Assembly (NCBI GenBank): GCA_900542635.1
Contig: UQOJ01000005.1
Span: 1 to 64,000, forward strand
DNA: 64,000 nt
Reading direction: 5' to 3'
Source: an uncultured Collinsella sp.
GTDB lineage: Bacteria > Actinomycetota > Coriobacteriia > Coriobacteriales > Coriobacteriaceae
This document shows, in pieces, positions 30,852 through 39,461 of the stretch. The position numbers were made by a program, and so were the translations under genes. The notes under the pieces were generated by a model that saw only the letters and a program-made list of their open reading frames with translations, was not told the DNA's origin and made no database searches. Numbering within the stretch: position 1 is the first letter of the stretch; each line of letters begins with the position of its first letter.

Positions 30852-31913
30852 CTACTCGGCGTCGGCGAAGCCGTTGGGGTTGTGGCTCTGCCAGTTCCAG
30901 CTATCGCGGCACATGTCCGCGATGCCGTACTGGGCCTTCCAGCCCATCATGCGCTCGGCCTTGGAGGCATCGCACCAGTTGGCAGCGATGTCGCCGGCGC
31001 GGCGCTCGCGGATCACGTAGGGCAGCTCCTTGCCACAAGCCTTGGAGAAGGCGGCGACGACCTCGAGTACCGAGGTGCCGGTGCCGGTGCCCAGGTTAAA
31101 GATCTCGACGCCGGTCTTGCCGTTCATCCAGTTAAGGGCGGCAACATGACCCGAGGCCAGGTCGCACACGTGGATGTAGTCGCGCACACCGGTGCCGTCA
31201 GGGGTGGGGTAGTCGTTGCCAAAGACCTGAACGGCCTCGAGCTTGCCCACGGCGACCTGGGCGACATAGGGCACCAGGTTGTTGGGGATGCCCTTGGGGT
31301 CCTCGCCGATCAGGCCCGACGGATGAGCGCCGATGGGGTTGAAGTAACGGAGCAGCACGACGTCCCACTCGGGGTCGGCGGTGTGGACGTCCATAAGGAT
31401 CTGCTCGATCATCCACTTGGTCCAACCATAGGGGTTGGTCGCGGGCTTCTTAGGATCCTCCTCGGTGACGGGCGGGTTGTCCGGGTCGCCGTAGACGGTC
31501 GAGGAGCTCGAGAAGATGATGGACTTGCAGCCATGGTTGCGCATGACGTCGATGAGCACCAGGGTGTTCTCGATGTTGTTGTGGTAGTACTCGACGGGCT
31601 TGCTCACCGACTCGCCGACGGCCTTAAAGCCGGCAAAGTGGATGACGCGGTCGATCTGATGGGTATCGAAGATCTTGTTCATCGCATCGCGGTCGAGCAC
31701 GTTGGCCTCGTAGAAGGTGAGGTTCTTGGCGGCCTCGTCGCCCACGATGGTCTTGACGCGGTCGACGGCGACGGCGCTGGAGTTGGAGAGATCATCGACG
31801 ATGACGACCTGGTAGCCACCCTCGAGCAGCTGAACGACGGTGTGCGAGCCGATAAAGCCGGCGCCACCGGTAACGAGGACGCAGGTGTCTTTGGGGTCGA
31901 GTGCTTTGGACAT
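30852..31913 (-). CDS. galE: UDP-glucose 4-epimerase
   Basis: Interconverts UDP-glucose and UDP-galactose in the Leloir pathway and for surface polysaccharides. The NAD-binding TGGAGFIGSH lies at 15-24. The catalytic pair of the SDR fold is Tyr162 and Lys166 in PYGWTKWM, with the serine in the SSSSTVYG segment near 137. It is 353 aa. I placed the start at ATG 31913, which has GGAG eight bases upstream; an in-frame ATG 63 bases earlier has no ribosome binding site. Monocistronic with its own terminator. Confidence 0.95.
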   Translation of the reverse strand: MSKALDPKDTCVLVTGGAGFIGSHTVVQLLEGGYQVVIVDDLSNSSAVAVDRVKTIVGDEAAKNLTFYEANVLDRDAMNKIFDTHQIDRVIHFAGFKAVGESVSKPVEYYHNNIENTLVLIDVMRNHGCKSIIFSSSSTVYGDPDNPPVTEEDPKKPATNPYGWTKWMIEQILMDVHTADPEWDVVLLRYFNPIGAHPSGLIGEDPKGIPNNLVPYVAQVAVGKLEAVQVFGNDYPTPDGTGVRDYIHVCDLASGHVAALNWMNGKTGVEIFNLGTGTGTSVLEVVAAFSKACGKELPYVIRERRAGDIAANWCDASKAERMMGWKAQYGIADMCRDSWNWQSHNPNGFADAE

Positions 31914-32107
31914 GTAGTCTCCTATCGAATCAGGAACACTTCTAGAGGGGAGTATAGCGCAGGCGGGGACGCCCAAATCGTGCGCTGTAGGAAAAGCAGA
32001 GGATTATGTTAACGTACTCATAACAGAGCTTGCGTACGCATAACCTGATCTTTGGTATTTGCTTACGAGCCGCCGACCTTGCAGTTTCCTGCCGTTCGTG
32101 GAAATCG

Positions 32108-32135
32108 TTGGGACGCGCCATATGTACGCTAATAT
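32108..32135 (+). promoter_or_regulatory. Predicted promoter of the PcsB-like gene
   Basis: TTGGGA (32108-32113) and TAATAT (32130-32135) are 16 bases apart. The following leader is AT-rich. Confidence 0.35.
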
Positions 32136-32179
32136 GTATGAGTTGAGCGACATATAAATAAGCATGTAACGGAGTACAT

Positions 32180-33385
32180 ATGTCACCAAACAGCGATTCC
32201 ATCCTTTCCCAGGAGCTCTCGCGCCGCACTGCCCTCAAGGCCCTGTTCGGCGCCGCTTCTGCGGCAGTTCTTTTTGGCCTGCCCGCTCGCGCCCATGCGG
32301 CGGAGGCTTCCAAAGAAACCACCGATAAACTGAATGCCGCCCAGGCCCAGCTCGATGAGGTTCAGGCCCAGCTCGACAGCATCGCAAATGAGTATGCGGC
32401 TCTGGCCAACAAGAATGCCCAGACCCTCAACGACATCGAGAATGTCCAGGGCAAGATTGACGACACGCAGGCCCAGATCGATGAAAAGAAGGCCGAGCTC
32501 AAGAAGAAGCGCAACGACCTTTCCGATCGCGTGGCCGCCAGCTACAAGTCCGGCGGCACGAACATCCTGTCGCTGCTGCTGGCCTCTGGTTCGTTTGAGG
32601 AACTCGTCGCCAACGCGCATTACGTTGAGAAGATCAACAAGAGCGACCGCGATGCCATCGAGGATATCCAGACGATTCAGGCTGAGCTCGACGCACAGAA
32701 GACCGAGCTCGAAGCACAAAAGGCCGACCTGGAGAAACTCAAGGACCAGCAGACGGCTCAGATGCAGGATATGCAGGCCAAGCAGCAAGAGGTCCAGACC
32801 GTGCTGAACGGTCTTTCCGACGACGTCAAGGAGCTCATGGCTCAGCGCGATTCCGAGATCCTCGCTGCCGCCCAGGCCGAGGAGGCTGCTAGGAAGGCTG
32901 CCGCTGCCGCGGCTGCCGCGAACAAGAACAATTCCTACTCGGGTGGTTCAAGCTCGGGTGGCGGATCGTATGCGCCCGGAACCCCGCAACAGAATGCCGG
33001 CTCGGGCAAACAGCAGGCCGTCGTCAACGCGTGCTACTCCACGCCTTCGCCGGGTCAGAACTGGTGCGCGGCGTGGGTTACCAATGTCTTCCGTAACGCC
33101 GGCGTTGGCTACTTTGGCGGTAACGCGTGCGATATGTTTAACGCATGGTGCTATAGCTCCGACCGCTCGGCGCTGCAGGTGGGCATGATCGTGGCCGACT
33201 CATCGCATAGCGGCACGGGTGCTCCGGGCCTTATCTACGGTCATGTGGGTATTTACGTTGGTGGCGGCATCGTTATGAGCAACGAGGGTGCCATTACGTC
33301 TAAGTCGCTTGATTCGTTTATTAGCTTCTATGGCACTGGCTCTGGCGTGCGTTGGGGCTGGCTTGGCGGTATTGCGCTGTCGTAA
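32180..33385 (+). CDS. PcsB/CwlO-like secreted coiled-coil protein with CHAP peptidase domain
   Basis: 401 aa cell-wall hydrolase candidate. The N-terminus has a twin arginine (15-16) and hydrophobic core ending in ARAHA|AEA near residue 40, a cleavable signal peptide. Residues about 44-245 are a long coiled coil with heptads rich in Gln, Glu, Asp and Leu, as in PcsB and CwlO. A Gly/Ser linker (about 250-270) leads to a CHAP domain (about 275-401). Its likely catalytic Cys lies in GQNWCAAWV and His in IYGHVGIYVGG. PcsB-type proteins are activated by FtsEX during division; no ftsEX is in the window. AACGGAG precedes the ATG. Confidence 0.85.
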   Translation: MSPNSDSILSQELSRRTALKALFGAASAAVLFGLPARAHAAEASKETTDKLNAAQAQLDEVQAQLDSIANEYAALANKNAQTLNDIENVQGKIDDTQAQIDEKKAELKKKRNDLSDRVAASYKSGGTNILSLLLASGSFEELVANAHYVEKINKSDRDAIEDIQTIQAELDAQKTELEAQKADLEKLKDQQTAQMQDMQAKQQEVQTVLNGLSDDVKELMAQRDSEILAAAQAEEAARKAAAAAAAANKNNSYSGGSSSGGGSYAPGTPQQNAGSGKQQAVVNACYSTPSPGQNWCAAWVTNVFRNAGVGYFGGNACDMFNAWCYSSDRSALQVGMIVADSSHSGTGAPGLIYGHVGIYVGGGIVMSNEGAITSKSLDSFISFYGTGSGVRWGWLGGIALS

Positions 33386-33393
33386 AGCCGACG

Positions 33394-33529
33394 GGGCCGC
33401 GTGCCCGCCCGCAATATATTTGATTGCCTGCTCGGGCAGTCCTGCGCAAGACGAAGGCCACATTAAGTGGCCTTCTTTGCGTGCGGAACTCGCGATCAAT
33501 CAAATATAATGCGGGCGGGCACGCGGCCC
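33394..33529. repeat. Long-armed hairpin repeat, family 1 copy 3
   Basis: Arms of 33 bases (33394-33426 and 33497-33529) are complementary with a single mismatch. They surround a 70-base core (33427-33496) almost identical to copies 1 and 2. The arms are unrelated to those of the other copies. It follows the PcsB-like gene by 8 bases. Confidence 0.9.
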
Positions 33530-33581
33530 TCTCGGGTTCGGGGCGCGACACACCGGACTGGGTTATCTGAATGAATATGGT

Positions 33582-33608
33582 GAAGGCCCCTTTCGGGGCC
33601 TTCTTTTT
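33582..33608. terminator. Terminator 3' of murB
   Basis: GAAGGCCCC, loop TTTC, GGGGCCTTC and TTTTT. It sits between two convergent genes and its T-run touches the murB stop codon. Confidence 0.88.
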
Positions 33609-34569
33609 ATAAAAATTCGCCTACTCGGTGGACTTCGGGTTCTAGGTCTACGTCGAACTGCTCTTTGACTTTGGCTTGGATGTCGCGGATGAGTTCGTCA
33701 ACGTCGGCGGCGGTGGCGTGGTTGGCGTTGACGATAAAACCGCAGTGCTTTTCGCTTACCTGCGCGCCGCCAACGGCGTGTCCTCGCAGGCCGGCATCCA
33801 TGATGAGCTTGCCGGCAAAGTAGCCCTCGGGGCGCTTGAAGGTGGAGCCGGCACTCGGCATGTCGAGCGGCTGCTTGTCCTCGCGGCGCTGGCGGTAGTC
33901 GTCCATGTCGGCCTTGATCATCGCGGCGTTGCCCGGGGCGAGATTGAAGGTGGCCGAAAGCACGATAAAGCCGTCATCGGCGATGCGGCTCTTTCGATAA
34001 CCCAGGTTGAGCTCGTCGACATCGAACTCGATGATATTGCCGCTGCCGCGGGTGCCGTCGTCGAGCCGGCGAGCGGGTTTGTAGACGCGCACGGACTCCA
34101 GCACATCGGCCATGCAGGCACCGTAGGCACCGGCGTTCATGTAGCAGGCGCCGCCGACCGAACCGGGGATGCCCGAGATAGGCTCCATGCCGGTGAGACA
34201 GGCCTCGGCTGCCGCAGCGGAGACATCGGAAAGCAAGGCGCCGGCTGCCGCCGTGACGTGCGTGCCGTCGACCGTAATGTCGGAGAGTCCCTCGCCCAGC
34301 GCCACGATGACGCCGCGGATGCCCTTGTCGCCGACGAGCAGGTCGGAGCCGTTGCCCACGATGGTGAGGGGCAGATCGCAGCGATAGCAGGTATCGAGCG
34401 TGGCGACGAGGCCCTGCTCGGTATCGGGCGTGACAAAGACGTCGGCCGGGCCGCCGATCTTAAACGTAGTGTGCTCGCGCATGGGCTCGCTCATCAGTAC
34501 GTTGTCCTCGCCGGCAACGCCAGCAAGCGCGCACAGCAGGTCCTCGTTAAAAAAGTCGTTCTCGTGCAT
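33607..34569 (-). CDS. murB: UDP-N-acetylenolpyruvoylglucosamine reductase
   Basis: FAD-dependent reduction of UDP-GlcNAc-enolpyruvate to UDP-MurNAc, an early peptidoglycan step. Motifs include HTTFKIGGPAD (start of the FAD domain), GNGSDLL, GIPGSVGGACYMNAGAYG and the C-terminal SAGSTFKRP with the catalytic Ser. From ATG 34569 it is 320 aa, with AAGGCGG just upstream; an in-frame ATG 45 bases earlier is possible. It is convergent with the PcsB-like gene, another cell-wall gene. Confidence 0.93.
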   Translation of the reverse strand: MHENDFFNEDLLCALAGVAGEDNVLMSEPMREHTTFKIGGPADVFVTPDTEQGLVATLDTCYRCDLPLTIVGNGSDLLVGDKGIRGVIVALGEGLSDITVDGTHVTAAAGALLSDVSAAAAEACLTGMEPISGIPGSVGGACYMNAGAYGACMADVLESVRVYKPARRLDDGTRGSGNIIEFDVDELNLGYRKSRIADDGFIVLSATFNLAPGNAAMIKADMDDYRQRREDKQPLDMPSAGSTFKRPEGYFAGKLIMDAGLRGHAVGGAQVSEKHCGFIVNANHATAADVDELIRDIQAKVKEQFDVDLEPEVHRVGEFL

Positions 34570-34752
34570 ACGAATATCCGCCTTTTGGTGGTCGTTGTCA
34601 TCAATCGATTGCAATATACCCCACCCGGACGGATTTGGTGCGCTGGCGGCGATAAAACAGCCGTCTACCGGATTGGTAAAGTGTTTATCACCGAGGTAGA
34701 GGGGTAGTCGCTATACTTTCAAGAGATTGCGCGTAAACCCGGAAGGAGCGAG

Positions 34753-35781
34753 ATGGCCAACAAAGTCACCCTCAAGCAGATCGCCCAGGAGGTGGGGCTT
34801 TCCCCCTCGTCGGTCTCGCTTGTGCTCAATAATCGGCCCTGTCGCATCTCGGAAGAAAACCGCAAGCTCATCAAAGAGGTCGCGGCGCGCAACCACTATG
34901 TTCCCAACCAGATCGCGCGCAGCCTGGTCATGCGCGAGTCGCGCACCCTGGGCCTTATCGTCCCTAACATCGAGAGCCGCTTTTTTGCCTCGCTCGCCGG
35001 TAGCCTGGAAAAGCGCTGCCGCGAGGACGGCTATGCGCTCTTCATTACCAGCTCGGGCGGAAGCGCCGATGACGATCTGGAGCTGCTGCGCCAGCTGGTG
35101 ACGCGCGGCGTTGATGGCGTCTTCCTGGTCGTAGGCGACGAGTTCTCCGACGACCGCGCCCTGCGCGAAGAAGTCAGCCATCTGCCTATCCCTGCCGTGA
35201 TGGTCGACCGTGCCATTGAGGGGCTCGAGTGCGACAAGGTGATGTTCGACCACGAGATGGGTGGCTACATGGCCACCCGCTATCTGGTCGAGCGGGGCCA
35301 TCGTCGCATTGCTTGCTTGGTTAACGCGCGCCGTTCCAATACGGGGCGTAAGCGACTTGCCGGCTATGAGCGCGCGCTGCGCGAGGTTGGCCTGCCTATC
35401 GACGCACGTTTGGAGTTTGAGAGTGAGTACTACATTCCGAGCGCATACGAGGCTTCGGAGGCGGTGCTCGCAACCGACGCCACCGCCGTGTTCGCAAGTT
35501 CGGACAACATTGCCCTCGGTTTGCTCAAGCGCTTGCACGAGATGGGGAAGAGCATCCCGGGCGATATCTCGGTGGTGAGCTATGACAACTCGGCGGCCGA
35601 CGTTCTCTTTGAGCCGGCGCTGACCGCCATTGAGCAGGATCCTGGTGTCCTCGCGGAGCATGCTTTTGGCTGCATGTCCAAGCGTCTTGCCGGTAGGGGC
35701 GGTAGGCGTGCCGAAGAGGTCGTTCTGGAGCCGGCGCTTATCGTAAAGGGCAGCGTGCTCGAACTTACTAAACACAACTAA
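34753..35781 (+). CDS. LacI-family transcriptional regulator
   Basis: 342 aa. The N-terminal helix-turn-helix (about 3-25) reads VTLKQIAQEVGLSPSSVSLVLNNRP with a hinge helix PNQIARSLVM, followed by a periplasmic-binding-protein-like effector domain (about 60-335). GGAAGGAGCG precedes the ATG. The gene lies directly upstream of phosphoketolase, and two AAAACGTTTT palindromes of the type bound by LacI/CcpA proteins stand between them. Control of xfp is the most economical reading. The effector is unknown. Confidence 0.92.
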   Translation: MANKVTLKQIAQEVGLSPSSVSLVLNNRPCRISEENRKLIKEVAARNHYVPNQIARSLVMRESRTLGLIVPNIESRFFASLAGSLEKRCREDGYALFITSSGGSADDDLELLRQLVTRGVDGVFLVVGDEFSDDRALREEVSHLPIPAVMVDRAIEGLECDKVMFDHEMGGYMATRYLVERGHRRIACLVNARRSNTGRKRLAGYERALREVGLPIDARLEFESEYYIPSAYEASEAVLATDATAVFASSDNIALGLLKRLHEMGKSIPGDISVVSYDNSAADVLFEPALTAIEQDPGVLAEHAFGCMSKRLAGRGGRRAEEVVLEPALIVKGSVLELTKHN

Positions 35782-35884
35782 ACACGTTTACCAATTTGCA
35801 GAGACCGAATGTGGAGCACCTGTGACAGACAGTGCCGCAGGTGAATGTCGCGTTTTGCTAATCCATATTGCAAATCAGGATGAT

Positions 35885-35915
35885 AAAACGTTTTTTCACC
35901 ACGATAAAACGTTTT
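35885..35915 (+). promoter_or_regulatory. Twin LacI-type operators before phosphoketolase
   Basis: AAAACGTTTT occurs at 35885-35894 and 35906-35915. Centres are 21 bases apart, two helical turns, so two dimers would bind on the same face. The central CG palindrome is typical of LacI-family sites. Confidence 0.7.
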
Positions 35916-35985
35916 AGCAAATATACTAGTCCCAACGAAAGGTTGCCGTATCGGAGGGTGACCGCGCAGCGAAGGGACATAAACA

Positions 35986-38514
35986 ATGGCTAAAACACTG
36001 GGTACGCCGTGGCAAAAACTGGGACATGAGGTTCCGGCTTCCGAGCTCGAGGGCGTCGACCTGTATTGGCGCGCATCGAACTATCTGTCCGTCGGTCAGA
36101 TCTACCTTCGCTCCAACCCGCTGATGCGCGCTGACTTTGTCGACGAGAAGACCGGCGAGGTGCGCGACTTTGGTCGTCCGGACGTTAAGCATCGCCTGGT
36201 TGGTCACTGGGGCACCACGCCTGGCATCAACTTCCTGTTCGGACACGTCAACCGTCTCATCGCCGACCACAACCAGAACGCCATTTTCTTGATGGGCCCG
36301 GGCCACGGTGGCCCTGCCGGCACCGCCCAGTCGCTGCTCGATGGCACCTACCGCGAGATCCGCCCCGACATCACCAATGACGAGGCCGGCCTGCAGAAGT
36401 TCTTCCGTCAGTTCTCCTACCCCGGCGGCATTCCGAGCCACTTTGCGCCCGAGACGCCCGGCTCCATCCATGAGGGCGGCGAGCTCGGCTACACGCTCAG
36501 CCACGCCTACGGTGCCGTCATGGACAACCCGAGCCTGCTGGCCGTGGCCGTGGTGGGCGACGGCGAGTCCGAGACCGGTCCGCTCGCGACTTCTTGGCAG
36601 TCAAACAAGCTCGTGAACCCGGCAACCGACGGTATCGTCCTGCCGATCCTGCACCTCAACGGCTACAAGATCGCCAACCCCACCATCCTTGCCCGCGTTT
36701 CCGATGAGGAGCTCACCAAGTTCTTTGAGGGTATGGGCTATAAGCCGCACTTCTTTGTCGCCGGCTTTGACGACGAGAGCCACGCAAGCATCCACGAGCG
36801 CTTTGCCGCCCTGTTTGAGCAGGTCTTTGACGAGATTTGCGACATCAAGGCCGCCGCGCAGGCCCAGGCCGCCGCGGGCGAGACCGTGGTTCGCCCGGCC
36901 TACCCCATGATCGTGTTCCGCACGCCCAAGGGTTGGACCTGCCCCAAGCAGATCGACGGCAAGAAGACCGAGGACTCCTGGCGCGCCCATCAGGTGCCGC
37001 TGGCGAGCGCCAAGGACACCCACGAGCACTTCCGCGTGCTGCGCGAGTGGCTGCGTTCCTACAAGCCCGAGGAGCTCTTTACGCCCGAGGGCCAGGTGCG
37101 CCCCGAGGTGACGGCCTTTATGCCGACCGGCGAGCTGCGCATCGGCGCCAACCCCAACGCAAACGGCGGCAAGGTTCGTCGCGAGCTCGAGCTGCCCGAT
37201 ATTCACGCCCACGAGATTCCCGTTGCCGAAAAGGGTCACGGCTGGGGCTCCACCGAGGCCGCCCGCGTCTTTGGCGAGTACACTGCCGACGTTCTGGCTA
37301 AGAACATGGACGATTTCCGCATCTTCGGTCCCGACGAGACCGCGTCCAACCGTCTGCAGGCTGCCTACAAGGTGACCAAGAAGCAGTGGGACGCCGGCTT
37401 CTACGAGGACGAGGCCAACGACGAGCTGCTCGCCGGTTCCGGCAAGGTTGTCGAGCAGCTGTCCGAGCATCAGTGCGAGGGCTTCCTCGAGGCCTACGTG
37501 CTCACCGGCCGCTCCGGCGTGTGGAGCTCTTATGAGAGTTTTGTCCATGTGGTCGACTCCATGGTCAACCAGCACTGCAAGTGGCTCGAGGCTACCAAGC
37601 GCGAGATTCCGTGGCGTGCCCCCATCAGCGGTCTCAACATTTTGCTGTCGAGCCATGTCTGGCGTCAGGACCACAACGGCTTCTCTCATCAGGATCCCGG
37701 CTTTATCGACCTGCTGCTCAACAAGGCCAATGAAACGCACATCGTGAACGCCTACTATCCGGCCGACGCCAACATGGCTCTCGCCGTGGCCGAGCGCGTC
37801 TACCAGTCCACCGACTGCGTCAACGCCATCTTCTGTGGCAAGCAGCCCGCCCCGACCTTCCAGACGGTCGACGAGGCCAAGGCAGAGCTCGCCGAGGGTG
37901 TTGCGACCTGGGAGTGGGCATCGACCGCCAGCTCGCTCGCCGAGGCCGACGTCGTGGTCGCCACGTGCGGCGACGTGCCGACGCTCGAGGCCCTGGCTGC
38001 AACCGACATGCTGCGCGAGCTGGGCATCAAGGTGTGGTTCGTCAACGTGGTCGATCTGCTCAAGATTCAGAACGTCTGCGAGAACGACCAGGCCATCAGC
38101 GATGAGCGCTGGGCTGAGCTGTTTGGCCGCGGCGAGAAGCCCGTGCTCTTTGCATTCCACGCCTACGCCGGCACGATTCGCCGTCTGATCTGGAACCGCC
38201 CCGGCCACGATGCCTTCCGCGTCCACGGCTACGAGGAGAAGGGCTCCACGACCACGCCGTTCGACATGCTGCGCCTGAATAACATGGACCGCTGGGCCCT
38301 GGCCGCCGACGTGTTGCGCATGGTCGACGCCGATAAGTTTGCCGAGCAGATTGATGAGTGGGAGGCCTTCCGCACCGAGGCCTTTGAGTTCGCGTGCGAC
38401 GAGGGCTTCGATCACCCGGCCTTTACCGACTGGGTCTGGCCCGACGCCGCAGCCGCGACTGCTGCCGACGGCGCGCTTTCCGCAACGCAGCTAACTGCCG
38501 GCGACAACGAGTAG
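35986..38514 (+). CDS. xfp: Xylulose-5-phosphate/fructose-6-phosphate phosphoketolase
   Basis: TPP-dependent cleavage of xylulose 5-phosphate (or fructose 6-phosphate) with phosphate to acetyl phosphate plus an aldose phosphate, a central fermentative route. 842 aa, slightly longer than the typical 790-830. The TPP-binding segment GDGESETGPLATSW begins near residue 191, and the family hallmarks GPGHGGPA and SHVWRQDHNGFSHQDPG are present. GAAGGGA precedes the ATG. Codon use is C-biased, consistent with high expression. Likely controlled by the neighbouring LacI protein. Confidence 0.95.
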   Translation: MAKTLGTPWQKLGHEVPASELEGVDLYWRASNYLSVGQIYLRSNPLMRADFVDEKTGEVRDFGRPDVKHRLVGHWGTTPGINFLFGHVNRLIADHNQNAIFLMGPGHGGPAGTAQSLLDGTYREIRPDITNDEAGLQKFFRQFSYPGGIPSHFAPETPGSIHEGGELGYTLSHAYGAVMDNPSLLAVAVVGDGESETGPLATSWQSNKLVNPATDGIVLPILHLNGYKIANPTILARVSDEELTKFFEGMGYKPHFFVAGFDDESHASIHERFAALFEQVFDEICDIKAAAQAQAAAGETVVRPAYPMIVFRTPKGWTCPKQIDGKKTEDSWRAHQVPLASAKDTHEHFRVLREWLRSYKPEELFTPEGQVRPEVTAFMPTGELRIGANPNANGGKVRRELELPDIHAHEIPVAEKGHGWGSTEAARVFGEYTADVLAKNMDDFRIFGPDETASNRLQAAYKVTKKQWDAGFYEDEANDELLAGSGKVVEQLSEHQCEGFLEAYVLTGRSGVWSSYESFVHVVDSMVNQHCKWLEATKREIPWRAPISGLNILLSSHVWRQDHNGFSHQDPGFIDLLLNKANETHIVNAYYPADANMALAVAERVYQSTDCVNAIFCGKQPAPTFQTVDEAKAELAEGVATWEWASTASSLAEADVVVATCGDVPTLEALAATDMLRELGIKVWFVNVVDLLKIQNVCENDQAISDERWAELFGRGEKPVLFAFHAYAGTIRRLIWNRPGHDAFRVHGYEEKGSTTTPFDMLRLNNMDRWALAADVLRMVDADKFAEQIDEWEAFRTEAFEFACDEGFDHPAFTDWVWPDAAAATAADGALSATQLTAGDNE

Positions 38515-38527
38515 GTAGGCATCCGGG

Positions 38528-38636
38528 ACGGTCTCGCGCTGGGGCCTGCTCCGGGCGGGTTGCCTTGCTCCGGGAAGTGGGCTTCGCGAACTTCCCAGAG
38601 CAAGGCAACCCGCCCGGAGCAGGCCCTCTCGACCGT
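38528..38636. repeat. Long-armed hairpin repeat, family 2 copy 1
   Basis: Perfect 29-base arms (38542-38570 and 38598-38626) flank a 27-base core (38571-38597) containing GAAGTGGGCTTCGCGAACTTC. Outside, ACGGTC and GACCGT extend the pairing. Confidence 0.9.
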
Positions 38637-38738
38637 TTCGATATGCGGGGGCTGATTCTTTTTTATGTAATGGGGACCTTGCTTACGCTGCTCTGGAAGC
38701 CGTGCATCTAACTATGGTCAGCCAAGATTACATTGCCG

Positions 38739-38813
38739 GGGCCGGGGAGGCATGCTTTGTTTTGAGAAGTTCGCGGAGCCCACTTCTCAAAACAAAGCAT
38801 GCCTCCCCGGCCC
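38739..38813. repeat. Long-armed hairpin repeat, family 2 copy 2 (core inverted)
   Basis: Perfect 25-base arms (38739-38763 and 38789-38813) flank a 25-base core (38764-38788) that is the reverse complement of the copy 1 core with few changes. The arms differ completely from copy 1. Both copies lie in the 420-base gap after xfp. Confidence 0.9.
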
Positions 38814-38934
38814 TCGTCCGTGAACTTTTCCGCTGGGCGAGTCATAGACGCCGTGCGCCGATAGGGTAAGGCGGCGGCTTGAAATTGGTGCTATATTCGG
38901 CTTGAGTTGTTTAATGCTAGTACGGGAGGCTGAT

Positions 38935-39426
38935 ATGGGGCTGTTCAAGAAGAAAAACCCGCAGGATGCCTTTGATCCCGATGTGTTTACCATCACGGAT
39001 ACGATTTTGGACCCACCGCGGTTTACGTTTTTGCCGGCTATCTACCAGGATGCCACGCGCCGCAAGTGGGCCGTGCATCAGCGCGGCGGCGAGCCGAAGA
39101 TTTTTGACTATGCGGACGTGCTGCAGTGCGAGATTGTCGAGACCGGAAATCCCGAGGATGTGCCGGAGGTTAGCAAGCGCGAACTAGCTCAGCAGATTTT
39201 GATTAATCCAGCTCAGGCTACCAAAAACAACGCTGCCAAGCGTAATATGTGCCTTGGTATGGGTGTCATCGTTGTCGTGCAAACCGGCAAGGATGAGATT
39301 TCGAAGCTTGAGATTCCGGTGACCGCGGGCGAAGTCAAGCGAGACTCCGGCCTATATCGGTCGTATCGGAACGTTGCGGAGCAGATCAAAGAAGCCTTCG
39401 ACGCCATGGGGCGTCCGGAGCAATGA
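38935..39426 (+). CDS. Hypothetical protein
   Basis: 163 aa soluble protein that I do not recognise. The basic N-terminus MGLFKKKNPQDAF is followed by a beta-rich region with RRKWAVHQRGGEPKIFDYADVLQCEI, which resembles PH-like or short-chain domains that follow zinc-ribbon segments in uncharacterised proteins. A hydrophobic VIVVVQTG strand and a C-terminal helix end the protein. The ATG at 38935 has GGGAGG eight bases upstream. It stands upstream of two GntR genes in the same direction, 35 bases away, and may share their transcript. Confidence 0.65.
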   Translation: MGLFKKKNPQDAFDPDVFTITDTILDPPRFTFLPAIYQDATRRKWAVHQRGGEPKIFDYADVLQCEIVETGNPEDVPEVSKRELAQQILINPAQATKNNAAKRNMCLGMGVIVVVQTGKDEISKLEIPVTAGEVKRDSGLYRSYRNVAEQIKEAFDAMGRPEQ

Positions 39427-39461
39427 TTCCTGCAGCATCAAGCGGTTGAGGAGTCTTGCCC

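Noticed and set aside
36601..38415. Minus-strand open frame of 604 codons opposite xfp
   Set aside because: Shadow of phosphoketolase. There is no ribosome binding site or recognisable domain.
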